Assembly: GCA_947384645.1 (NCBI GenBank)
Contig: CANDHX010000033.1
Location: 1-10,600 of the forward strand
From: an uncultured Mycoplasmatota bacterium
Lineage (GTDB): Bacteria; Bacillota_I; Bacilli_A; RF39; UBA660
DNA: 10,600 nt
Direction of reading: 5' to 3'
Positions 1 through 6,663 of the stretch are shown here, in pieces; within the stretch, counting starts at the first letter, position 1; every line of letters starts with the position of its first letter. The notes beneath the pieces were generated by a model. It saw only the letters and a list, made by a program, of their open reading frames with translations, was not told the origin of the DNA and ran no database searches. The position numbers and the translations under genes were made by a program.

Positions 1-350
1 CTCTTCATATAACTTTTTGCAAAACCCCTTTCGACATATATATCATTTATTGCTTCTTGTATTGTTGCTGTTGTTATTTGTGATATTCTATAAAACCCTA
101 ATCTAGGTTTTAAATGATTTTTTATTATATACTTATATGTTTCAATAGTACGGTGCTTTAAATTTATATAACAATATTCCTCCATCCAATAATCTAAATA
201 ATCACTAAGTGCTTTTAATCCTTCCCGCTCTGCTTCTGGTTTTGTTTTAAAACCAGACTTTGTTATCCACTTCCTTTTTCCGTCTTGAGGAGCTATTTCA
301 AACGTATATTGATAATACTTCCCTCTTTTTTTAATTTGTACTTTTACCAT
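1..350 (-). CDS. Tyrosine recombinase/integrase, N-terminal part (partial at left edge)
   Basis: The first 116 residues of a phage or conjugative-element tyrosine integrase; the catalytic domain lies beyond the left edge. Residues 1 to about 45 (beginning MVKVQIKKRGKYYQYTFEI, with KSGFKTKPEAE) match the arm-type DNA-binding domain of Tn916/ICE-family integrases. The following SDYLDYWMEEY...LKHRTIETYKYIIKNHLKP stretch matches the SAM-like core-binding domain. In relatives I know, about 20 residues (a linker ending FSDYLDYW) separate these domains. Here SDYLDYW follows GLKAL directly, suggesting an in-frame internal deletion. The ATG at 350 has only a weak ribosome site (AAGAGA about 11 nt upstream). 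A TATAAA at 381-376 could be its -10. The family call is secure; whether the protein is active cannot be judged from this fragment. Confidence 0.85.
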   Translation of the reverse strand, partial: MVKVQIKKRGKYYQYTFEIAPQDGKRKWITKSGFKTKPEAEREGLKALSDYLDYWMEEYCYINLKHRTIETYKYIIKNHLKPRLGFYRISQITTATIQEAINDIYVERGFAKSYMK

Positions 351-386
351 AACTTCAACATCTCTTACAAAGTTATTTATAAAGAC

Positions 387-418
387 AAAAAATGCCAACA
401 ATTAGGAAATGTTGACAT
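387..418 (-). terminator. Rho-independent terminator between secA and the integrase gene
   Basis: Read on the minus strand, ATGTCAACA (418-410) pairs with TGTTGGCAT (400-392): a 9-bp stem with one G-U wobble and a 9-nt loop, followed by a run of U (391-387). It lies about 190 nt after the secA stop and upstream of the integrase start. It would stop read-through from secA before the integrase. Confidence 0.7.
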
Positions 419-429
419 CTATAAATTTA

Positions 430-525
430 TACCTCATTTTTGTCCTCATTCATAAACCCTTGATTTTAAAGGGATTTTTGAGGTTCTTGTCCTCATTTTT
501 TTTAAAACGAGAACAAAATGAGGTA
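430..525. repeat. Cluster of ATGAGG direct and inverted repeats (candidate integrase/attachment region)
   Basis: TACCTCATTTT (430-440) and its exact inverse AAAATGAGGTA (515-525) flank the segment. CCTCAT occurs at 432-437, 444-449 and 491-496, and the inverse ATGAGG at 518-523. TTGTCCTCATT is repeated exactly at 440-450 and 487-497. CCTCA (444-448) can also pair with TGAGG (479-483) around an inner CCCTT/AAGGG stem (457-461 and 469-473). Dense short repeats next to an integrase start suggest arm-type integrase or excisionase binding sites, or an attachment site. This role is inferred from position only. Confidence 0.5.
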
Positions 526-607
526 TTTTCTATAATTTTTATGTGATTTATAGTCTTTTTTTAATTTTTGCTTTTTCTCAAAACCTTATAAATAAAGGGT
601 TTTAAGA

Positions 608-3106
608 CTATTTACCACAGCATTGCTTATATTTCTTACCTGAGCCACATGGACAAGGTGCGTTTCTACCAACCTTATTCGATTTTTTAGGACCAGCACT
701 TACCTTTGCCTTCCCGTCATTCATTTGCATTTTTTGAGGTTGAGGTCTAACTACAGAATTTTGTTGTATTTCAGCTTTCAATAAGAAACTAGATATATTT
801 TGGTCAATACTTTCTAATAAATTTTGGAAAAGATTATATCCTTCTAAAGCATACGCTTGAAGTGGATTTGTTTGAGCATACCCTCTTAAATTGATACCTT
901 CCTTTAAATGTTCCATAGTCGTAATATGTTCTACCCATGCAGCATCTATTACCCTTAAAGAAATCATTCTTTCAAATTGCTCGATGACTTCCTGAGGAAA
1001 TTCTCCCACTTTTTCTTCGTACTCTTTAGCTACCACATTATATATGATATCTTCTACATCTTCTATTTTTTTAGAAGTAATCTCATCTAAGCTAATGTTA
1101 GATTTTCTAAGTAGATTATTATTGACAAAATCGACTATCGCTTCATTGTCTTCTTTAGTTAACTTCCCTTCAGGAGCTATATGCTTCTCTACAACATCGC
1201 AAATGTGATTTCTAAATGTATCTAATACTATTTCACGTTCAGTCTCTGCATCTAATAGTTCATTACGTTTTCTATAAATGATGACACGCTGTTCACTAAT
1301 TATATTATCGTAATCGAGTAGATGTTTACGCATATCGTAATTGTTTCCTTCGACTTTCTTTTGAGCGGTCTGAATCGAATTAGATAGCATTTTATTTTGG
1401 ATAGCTTGATCTTCTGGAATACCTAAATTTTTAACTATACCTTGAATTTTTTCAGTACCAAATCTTCTCATGAGCTCATCTTCAAAAGATACGAAAAATT
1501 GACTGGCACCTACATCACCTTGGCGTCCAGATCTTCCACGAAGCTGATTATCTATACGTCGTGACTCGTGTCTTTCGGTACCTATGACATATAGACCACC
1601 AAGTTCGACGACACCTTCGCCCAATTTAATATCGGTTCCACGACCTGCCATATTCGTTGCAATAGTAACAGCACCTTTTTCTCCAGCTTTAGCTATAATT
1701 TCTGCTTCTCTAGAATGGTTTTTAGCATTCAATACTTCGTGAGGAATATTCTCCCTTTTTAGCATTTTTGACAAGCGTTCATTATTTTCTACAGAAATAG
1801 TACCTACAAGGATAGGCTGACCAGTACTGTGGATTTCTTTTATTTTTTCCACAATAGCTCTATACTTTCCAGCTTCTGAAGCATAAATCAAATCCGTATA
1901 GTCTTTTCTGGCAACAGGCTTATTGGTAGGAATTCTGATGACGTACATATTATATATATCTCTGAACTCTTCTTCTTCAGTTTTAGCTGTACCAGTCATA
2001 CCGGCTATTTTTTTATACATTCTAAACAGGTTTTGGAAAGTAATAGTGGCCATGGTCTTAGTTTCTTCGTTGATTTGTACACCTTCTTTAGCCTCGATAG
2101 CCTGATGTAATCCTTCACTAAATTGTCTTCCTGGCATCAAACGTCCAGTAAATTGGTCTATAATGACTACTTCTCCTTCATCATTAACCATATAGTCGAC
2201 ATCTTTTTTCATGCCATAATTTGCTTTTAAAGCTTGGATTATATGATGAACTAAAGCCGTATTTTCTTCATCGTATAAATTTCTGATTCCAAAAGAAGTT
2301 TGAACTTTTTCACTACCTGCTTCGGTAAGAGAAACGCTTTTAGTTTTCTCATCTATAGTATAATCTTCCTCTTCTTTTAATTTCTTAACGGCAATATCGG
2401 CATCCATATACAAATTCTTGGAATTCATCTTACCACCAGAGATAATTAGTGGTGTTCTAGCTTCATCGATTAATACAGAGTCGACTTCGTCGATGATGAC
2501 AAAATTCAAAACTCTTTGAACTCTATCTTCACTTCGAACTACCATGTTATCTCTCAAATAGTCAAATCCGATTTCGTTGTTAGTGGAATAAGTTATATCT
2601 GCATTGTAGACTTCTCTTTTCTGTTCTGGTGTCAACTCTCTTAAGTTTAATCCAACGCTTAAACCTAAAAAGTTAAAGATTTTACCCATCCATTCTGAGT
2701 CACGTTGAGCCAAGAATTCGTTTACCGTAATAATATGAACTCCCTCTCCAGATAAAGCATTCAAATATGCTGGCAATATCTCAGTTAAAGTCTTACCTTC
2801 ACCAGTCTTCATCTCAGCTATATTACCAAAATGTATTGCAAGACCTCCTAATAACTGGACATAATAAGGCTTTTCTCCAATCATTCTAAATGCAGCTTCA
2901 CGAGCAACTGCAAAAGCTGGGACGATTAAATTGTCCAATGTAGTTCCATTTTTAATTTCTTCTTTAAATTCGATTGTTTTAGCCGCAAGCTCCTCATCAG
3001 ACAATTTCTGAATTTCTGGTTCCATAGCTTCAATTGCATCGGCTATTTTTTTAAATTTTTGTAATTCTTTATATTCAGAATCTACTAAACTTTTTAATAT
3101 ATTCAT
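608..3106 (-). CDS. secA: Protein translocase ATPase SecA
   Basis: SecA is the motor ATPase that drives unfolded preproteins through the SecYEG channel at the cytoplasmic membrane. The 832-residue length is normal for a Firmicutes SecA1. Visible motifs are Walker A MKTGEGKTL (99-107), TYSTNNEIGFDYLRDNM (172-188), the DEVD Walker B box (206-209) followed by SVLIDEARTPL, the helicase motif TNMAGRGTDI, and LRGRSGRQGD. The C-terminus, GRNAPCPCGSGKKYKQCCGK, carries the three cysteines that bind zinc in the SecB/ribosome-interacting tail. The ATG at 3106 has a GGAGG ribosome site 7 nt upstream. A promoter sits immediately upstream, and the hpf terminator separates it from the preceding gene, so it is probably its own transcription unit. 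The stop is TAG. Nothing in the protein looks truncated. Confidence 0.98.
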   Translation of the reverse strand: MNILKSLVDSEYKELQKFKKIADAIEAMEPEIQKLSDEELAAKTIEFKEEIKNGTTLDNLIVPAFAVAREAAFRMIGEKPYYVQLLGGLAIHFGNIAEMKTGEGKTLTEILPAYLNALSGEGVHIITVNEFLAQRDSEWMGKIFNFLGLSVGLNLRELTPEQKREVYNADITYSTNNEIGFDYLRDNMVVRSEDRVQRVLNFVIIDEVDSVLIDEARTPLIISGGKMNSKNLYMDADIAVKKLKEEEDYTIDEKTKSVSLTEAGSEKVQTSFGIRNLYDEENTALVHHIIQALKANYGMKKDVDYMVNDEGEVVIIDQFTGRLMPGRQFSEGLHQAIEAKEGVQINEETKTMATITFQNLFRMYKKIAGMTGTAKTEEEEFRDIYNMYVIRIPTNKPVARKDYTDLIYASEAGKYRAIVEKIKEIHSTGQPILVGTISVENNERLSKMLKRENIPHEVLNAKNHSREAEIIAKAGEKGAVTIATNMAGRGTDIKLGEGVVELGGLYVIGTERHESRRIDNQLRGRSGRQGDVGASQFFVSFEDELMRRFGTEKIQGIVKNLGIPEDQAIQNKMLSNSIQTAQKKVEGNNYDMRKHLLDYDNIISEQRVIIYRKRNELLDAETEREIVLDTFRNHICDVVEKHIAPEGKLTKEDNEAIVDFVNNNLLRKSNISLDEITSKKIEDVEDIIYNVVAKEYEEKVGEFPQEVIEQFERMISLRVIDAAWVEHITTMEHLKEGINLRGYAQTNPLQAYALEGYNLFQNLLESIDQNISSFLLKAEIQQNSVVRPQPQKMQMNDGKAKVSAGPKKSNKVGRNAPCPCGSGKKYKQCCGK

Positions 3107-3127
3107 TTTATTTCCTCCACGTCCTCT

Positions 3128-3156
3128 ATTTTAGCAAAATAAAGAAGAAAAGTAAA
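3128..3156 (-). promoter_or_regulatory. secA promoter
   Basis: On the minus strand, TTTACT (3156-3151, -35) is followed by a 17-bp spacer and TAAAAT (3133-3128, -10), which is preceded by TGC, an extended -10. Transcription would start near 3121, giving a leader of about 15 nt that begins close to the GGAGG ribosome site. The spacing from -10 to ATG is 21 nt. Confidence 0.65.
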
Positions 3157-3157
3157 C

Positions 3158-3181
3158 TTTTCTTGGAGAGTACCAAGAAAA
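3158..3181. repeat. Perfect dyad just upstream of the secA -35
   Basis: TTTTCTTGG (3158-3166) and CCAAGAAAA (3173-3181) form a perfect 9-bp inverted repeat around AGAGTA. It lies between the hpf terminator and the secA -35 element, so the secA transcript should not contain it. It could be a regulator binding site or a backup terminator hairpin. No known operator was recognised. Confidence 0.4.
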
Positions 3182-3213
3182 AATACACTACTGATATTTT
3201 TTAAAAAATCTGC

Positions 3214-3240
3214 ATAAAAAAATACCTATTTCTAGGTATT
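3214..3240 (-). terminator. Rho-independent terminator after hpf
   Basis: On the minus strand, AATACCTA (3240-3233) pairs with TAGGTATT (3228-3221) through a GAAA tetraloop, a stable GNRA loop. The stem runs into seven U residues. It begins 8 nt after the hpf stop codon and closes the long minus-strand gene cluster. Confidence 0.9.
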
Positions 3241-3247
3241 AAAAACA

Positions 3248-3775
3248 TTATCTCGCATTTATAAGACCGTATTTACCGTCTTTTCTCTTATAAACGACGC
3301 TTACACATTTTTCTTTAGCATTTTTGAATACAAAGAAGTCGTGTTCTGTGAGTTCCATTTGGAGAATTGCTTCTTCTTCATCCATAGGTTTGAATTCAAT
3401 TTCTTTGCGACGAGCAATTTGACTATCTTCCTCGACGACTTTGAAATCTTCTCTTGCGATGACAAACCCTTTTTTATCTTTATAACGACTAGCTAATTTT
3501 GATTTATTCTTTTTTATTTGAGCTTCTAACTTCTTTTGAACTAAATCTATGGCAGTATAGAGGTCTTGATTAGCCTCTTCAGCTCTCAATGTGAACAATT
3601 TAGTCGGAACTGTAACTTCTATGATTTGCTCCTGTGCTCTTACACGCACTCTTACGATGACATCGACCTCGCTAGATTCATCGAAGTATTTGTTTAATTT
3701 ACCCAATTTCTCTTCGATGTATTCTTTGATTGCTTCAGTGATTTTGACGTGATCTCCGTGAATTGAAATATTCAT
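3248..3775 (-). CDS. hpf: Ribosome hibernation promoting factor, long form
   Basis: Long HPF binds the 30S decoding site and pairs ribosomes into inactive 100S dimers in starved or stationary cells. The protein has 175 residues, as expected for the long form. Residues 1 to about 100 are the S30AE/YfiA fold (MNISIHGDHVKITEAIKEYI; LYTAIDLVQKKLEAQIKK). A charged linker follows. Residues about 120-173 are the C-terminal dimerisation domain (RRKEIEFKPMDEEEAILQM, then HDFFVFKNA and VVYKRKDGKYGLI). The ATG at 3775 lies 3 nt after the stop of the upstream gene. AGGAG ends 11 nt before it, a rather long spacing. A promoter with near-consensus elements lies inside the end of the upstream gene, so hpf can be expressed separately from the cluster. 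The hpf-secA order is common in Firmicutes. Confidence 0.97.
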   Translation of the reverse strand: MNISIHGDHVKITEAIKEYIEEKLGKLNKYFDESSEVDVIVRVRVRAQEQIIEVTVPTKLFTLRAEEANQDLYTAIDLVQKKLEAQIKKNKSKLASRYKDKKGFVIAREDFKVVEEDSQIARRKEIEFKPMDEEEAILQMELTEHDFFVFKNAKEKCVSVVYKRKDGKYGLINAR

Positions 3776-3778
3776 GCA

Positions 3779-4330
3779 TTAATCATCTCCTGATTCAATA
3801 ATACCATAACTTTGCCCTTTTGTAAAACAAGTTTTCAAAGTATCCCAGAGTATATCTAGGTTTGCATAATGAATACAATCGCTTTGTTGACATCCCATTA
3901 TGACTGGTTCGAAGTCTAAGTCATCTAAATTTTCGACCTTAAGAAGTTTACCAACCAAAGTATAATAGTCCTCATCGTAAACGACTACTTCATCTTTTTT
4001 TCTGATTTTAGAAACGAGCTTCGTTAAAGGCACGAAATCTATTTTGTTATAGTTTATAGGCTTAAGGACACACTCATATAAAAACTTAACATCTGCGTGA
4101 GCCACATCGTTATATAAAACGTGAACATTCGGTTTGATATAATAGAGTCCTAAATTAATTCTGTTAAAAATGTTCAAAAAAAACTCTTCACCCAATTTTT
4201 CGTTTGAGATTTCTCCATATTCAAAAAAAAGAGAAGTGTCTTCTTCAAAAATATATTCATCCTTGGCATTGATAAAATATAGTCGCACCTTACCAACAGA
4301 AAGATACAAAAGAATTTCCTCTCTTTTCAT
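3779..4330 (-). CDS. Short protein of unknown function, possible MreB/Mbl remnant
   Basis: 183 residues, with no family recognised with certainty. Residues 5-20 (EILLYLSVGKVRLYFI) resemble the phosphate-1 strand of actin-like proteins. Residues 43-74 (SNEKLGEEFFLNIFNRI, then KPNVHVLYND) resemble the MreB segment where a helix precedes the strand KPRVVICVP. The nucleotide-binding glycines are not conserved and the length is about half of MreB. Mbl/mreB commonly follows spoIID, spoIIQ and spoIIID in Firmicutes, so position supports a decayed or shortened Mbl; this is inference. The start at ATG 4330 is chosen because AGGTGA, overlapping the stop of the upstream gene, lies about 5 nt before it. 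An in-frame GTG at 4339 lacks a ribosome site. The C-terminal part (GCQQSDCIHYANLDILWDTL) has two cysteines and matches nothing I know. No membrane segment is seen. Confidence 0.8.
   Translation of the reverse strand: MKREEILLYLSVGKVRLYFINAKDEYIFEEDTSLFFEYGEISNEKLGEEFFLNIFNRINLGLYYIKPNVHVLYNDVAHADVKFLYECVLKPINYNKIDFVPLTKLVSKIRKKDEVVVYDEDYYTLVGKLLKVENLDDLDFEPVIMGCQQSDCIHYANLDILWDTLKTCFTKGQSYGIIESGDD
3798..3826 (-). promoter_or_regulatory. Internal promoter for hpf
   Basis: On the minus strand, TTTACA (3826-3821) matches five of six -35 consensus bases. A 17-bp spacer follows, then TATTAT (3803-3798) preceded by TGG, an extended -10. The element lies within the last codons of the upstream gene, and its -10 ends 22 nt before the hpf ATG. 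It would give a leader of about 16 nt. Confidence 0.65.
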
Positions 4331-4339
4331 ATTTCTCAC

Positions 4340-4990
4340 CTACTTAGTTAAATCTGCTTTTTTCATGAGATAAAATTGATTTGGATTTAATATACTTCCC
4401 TTAAAATCGACTTCGAATAATAAAGCATTTTCATAACCTTTATCGATATTTACTTTACCGCTTTTTCCTATTACGTCGTTTTGTTTAATAGTATCCCCTA
4501 CTTTTACAGAGATTTCATCTAGACAATGATAAATGGTTATTAGTTCAGTTGAATGAGTTACCTCGACGACATTTCCTAATATCTCATCCTTGGTAATAGA
4601 TGTGACATTGCCATCCAATACACTAACTACATCAAAAGGCGTATTATGAGTATATAGAACTCCCGTATTTTCCATATAAGTATTTTTATAATATATTAAA
4701 GATTTTAACTGATTTTCCTCGGTAGCATCCTTATCATAAAAATCCTTTGCAACACTAACTCCCTCTAGAAGATAGGGATGATTTACTGTTTCGTTAGTGA
4801 TTTCTACTACGCTAGTAACGTCGTTTTCATCATCGTCAAAAAACGAATCCGGAATATAATTGCTAACCGGCTTTCCTTCATATTCCGTAGACATCACCTT
4901 ACCGATAAATATCACACTTATAAAGATAACTCCTAAACTAATTGCATATAATGCAGGTACAACCCAACTTTTCAATTTTAATTTCTTCAT
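4340..4990 (-). CDS. spoIIQ: SpoIIQ-like M23 (LytM) domain protein, degenerate active site
   Basis: 216 residues. A single N-terminal membrane anchor (about residues 9-30) is followed by an extracytoplasmic acidic linker and an M23/LytM fold (about 105-208). The fold is recognised by LDGNVTSI, GNVVEVTHSTELITIYHCLDEISVKVGD, NDVIGKSGK and LLFEVDFKGSILNP. The zinc ligands of active M23 peptidases are largely gone: the HxxxD site reads NTGVL (108-112) and the usual HLHFE box reads ALLFE (189-193). Only the YH at 154-155 remains. B. subtilis SpoIIQ is also catalytically dead; it bridges forespore and mother cell by binding SpoIIIAH during engulfment. The position directly after spoIID supports the name. 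The ATG at 4990 has AAGGGG 7 nt upstream. The specific role is inferred from domain and synteny. Confidence 0.85.
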   Translation of the reverse strand: MKKLKLKSWVVPALYAISLGVIFISVIFIGKVMSTEYEGKPVSNYIPDSFFDDDENDVTSVVEITNETVNHPYLLEGVSVAKDFYDKDATEENQLKSLIYYKNTYMENTGVLYTHNTPFDVVSVLDGNVTSITKDEILGNVVEVTHSTELITIYHCLDEISVKVGDTIKQNDVIGKSGKVNIDKGYENALLFEVDFKGSILNPNQFYLMKKADLTK

Positions 4991-5034
4991 GTATATTCCC
5001 CTTCTACTTTAAAGTGTGGGTAATATTCGAAGAA

Positions 5035-6018
5035 TTATACATTTTTTATATCTTCAATTTCAACTCCCGTATAATAATGCTTCAATATCTCCTCGTAAGT
5101 TTTACCACTTATAGCGTATCCGTTGGCTCCATATTGACTAAGACCTACCCCATGTCCATATCCAAAAGTCGTTATACTTATTTTATCGTCTATATCTATT
5201 TTAAAGTTTGCACTTCTCAAATTTAGTAAACTTCTAAAATTCGAACCCTTAAAAACTTTTCCACATATGCTTATATTCTCTATATAACCAGACTCCGTCG
5301 TATTCGTGTAATCTATCGTTAGATTATCACATTGTAAGCCCAATTTAGAAGCAAATTCGCTTCTTTCTATCTCTTTTAAAACTTCGTAGTTTTTAAGTTC
5401 TTTATTATCCGGAGTCGATTCGACGCTTTTAAGATATTCTCTCGTTTCATTAAACACCGTACTCGCATCTTCTGTTATGCCACTGCTCATGGCAAAATAG
5501 AAAGCTTCTATAATCTCGTCGTCATATGTCAAAATCTTTCCCTTAGTATCTTCGACTGCACTCTTAATTTTCGAGTAATATTTGTCGAATCCACTACCCC
5601 ATTTATTTTTCATGTCCTCTAAACTAATATATACTTGATTGCTGGTGCTATTCGTCAAATCGTAAGTATTGTGATTGTTATTCTTCTTATATAAGGCATA
5701 TGTTCTAGAAGCGATTGCTTGAGCTTTCAGTGCTTCCTCGTGAAAACTGGCTGGCATTTCTCCAGCTACAACTCCTATAATGTATTCTTCTAATGGCATT
5801 TCTATTACTTCTTCACCGACTAAAATTTTTATATTGTATTCATCGTTAATAGAAGTATCTGCATCGTCTATAACTCCTATATCGCTAGAGTTTTCATTAC
5901 TGTTTATAGAATTAGGTTCATCCAAAATAAAATTAGTCTTTCCCTCTTTAAAAGAAAAACTAATTACTACAAAAGGTAACATCACGAGAACTACGCAAAG
6001 AAGTTTTTTATTATTCAT
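5035..6018 (-). CDS. spoIID: Stage II sporulation protein D, lytic transglycosylase
   Basis: SpoIID cleaves glycan strands of peptidoglycan and with SpoIIP and SpoIIM drives engulfment of the forespore. The 327-residue length is typical. An N-terminal membrane segment (about 4-22) is followed by a low-complexity Asn/Asp/Ser stretch and the SpoIID domain. The domain shows LEEYIIGVVAGEMPASFHEEALKAQAIASRTYA written across 77-108, with the expected catalytic Glu87 in GEMPA. It also shows FYFAMSSGITED (173-184) and the C-terminal signature GYGHGVGLSQYGA (286-298). The start overlaps the upstream stop as TAATG. The nearest strong ribosome sequence, GGAGG, lies 16 nt away, unusually far, so translation may depend on coupling to the upstream gene. 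Conserved residues look intact, so it is probably functional. Confidence 0.96.
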   Translation of the reverse strand: MNNKKLLCVVLVMLPFVVISFSFKEGKTNFILDEPNSINSNENSSDIGVIDDADTSINDEYNIKILVGEEVIEMPLEEYIIGVVAGEMPASFHEEALKAQAIASRTYALYKKNNNHNTYDLTNSTSNQVYISLEDMKNKWGSGFDKYYSKIKSAVEDTKGKILTYDDEIIEAFYFAMSSGITEDASTVFNETREYLKSVESTPDNKELKNYEVLKEIERSEFASKLGLQCDNLTIDYTNTTESGYIENISICGKVFKGSNFRSLLNLRSANFKIDIDDKISITTFGYGHGVGLSQYGANGYAISGKTYEEILKHYYTGVEIEDIKNV

Positions 6019-6215
6019 TATAGTATCTTGCTAACCTCCAAAAAATTTATTATAAAACTCGCCACTAACTGAGAAAGAGCTAAAATAGTCAAAATGGCAA
6101 AAATGTTCGCCTCTATTACTCGTCCTTGTTTAAAAAATCTGTTTAAATCGACGCTAGACATTCCGAAAGTGACAAACAAAACAGACATTATATAAACGAC
6201 TAGCTTATAATTCAT
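6018..6215 (-). CDS. Small two-helix membrane protein, DUF1146 (YwzB) family
   Basis: 65 residues forming two membrane helices (about residues 3-19 and 37-58) joined by a basic polar loop. The segment SSVDLNRFFKQGRVIEANIFAIL followed by a second helix matches the DUF1146/YwzB pattern. Function is unknown; family members are found in Firmicutes, often near atp or spoIID genes. The gene overlaps the end of the rpiB-like gene by 11 nt and abuts spoIID as TAATG. Two in-frame ATGs are adjacent. The second (6215) is preferred because GGAG lies 6 nt upstream of it but only 3 nt before the first (6218). The tight overlaps indicate co-translation. Confidence 0.8.
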   Translation of the reverse strand: MNYKLVVYIMSVLFVTFGMSSVDLNRFFKQGRVIEANIFAILTILALSQLVASFIINFLEVSKIL

Positions 6216-6663
6216 CATATGCTCCGTTTTCGAAATCTATGATTTTATTTACCCGTCTTGAATATTTTTCATCTTCACAACAGAGTTCAGTTTTAGCAAA
6301 TAATCTCACACAATCGGCCGCCATGTCGCTACTCATATAAGAAGGAAGTGCTATCACGTTTGCTCCATCATCACGTCTAGACAATCTAGCGGCTCTACCG
6401 CTTGTAACAAGAGCACATCGAATACCTTTGACTTTGTTAGCTGCAATGCTCATCCCAATTCCCGTTCCGCATACTAAGACTCCCAATGCCCCCTCATTTT
6501 CTAAGACTGCTTTAGACGTCTTAAATGCAAAATCTGGAAAATCGTCTGTTGGATTATTCGCTAGTCCTATATCGACGCACTCGAATTCTTTCTCTAATAT
6601 GTTCATCAATTCATTTTTTTTGTTTTTCCCTGCATGATCAGCACCAAAAATTAATTTTGTCAT
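6205..6663 (-). CDS. rpiB: RpiB/LacAB-family sugar-phosphate isomerase, divergent
   Basis: Family members interconvert ribose 5-phosphate and ribulose 5-phosphate (RpiB) or isomerise galactose 6-phosphate or other sugar phosphates (LacAB and relatives). The 152-residue length is normal. GADHAG (7-12), DDFPDFA (40-46) and CGTGIGMSIAANK (65-77, with the catalytic Cys65) are intact. However, the usual SRxHNDANVLA segment reads SRRDDGANVIA (95-105), so the conserved His that assists ring opening (His99 in E. coli) is Asp98. The usual GGRHxxRV phosphate-binding stretch reads DEKYSRRV (131-138). This suggests altered substrate or lost activity. The ATG at 6663 overlaps the ATP-grasp stop as ATGA and has GAGGAGG 7 nt upstream. 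The family call is secure; the substrate is unknown. Confidence 0.9.
   Translation of the reverse strand: MTKLIFGADHAGKNKKNELMNILEKEFECVDIGLANNPTDDFPDFAFKTSKAVLENEGALGVLVCGTGIGMSIAANKVKGIRCALVTSGRAARLSRRDDGANVIALPSYMSSDMAADCVRLFAKTELCCEDEKYSRRVNKIIDFENGAYDEL

Noticed and set aside
430..525. CRISPR-like array from the recurring CCTCAT units
   Set aside because: The repeats are too short, irregularly spaced and in both orientations, with no uniform spacers.
582..603. Hairpin just after the secA stop (AAAA, bulged C, CCTT pairing with AAGGTTTT)
   Set aside because: It has no U-run after the stem and is AT-rich with a bulge, so it is not a convincing terminator. The hairpin at 387-418 is better.
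550..611. ATAGTCTT (550-557) and AAGACTAT (604-611) inverted repeat spanning the secA stop
   Set aside because: An 8-bp match across a 46-nt AT-rich gap can arise by chance, and no further support was seen.
4331..4339. GTG at 4339 as the start of the 183-residue gene
   Set aside because: No ribosome site precedes it, whereas AGGTGA is correctly placed for the ATG at 4330.
5780..6034. Plus-strand open frame of 84 codons
   Set aside because: It is antisense to the N-terminus of spoIID, has no ribosome site, and is best explained as a shadow of the AT-rich coding strand.
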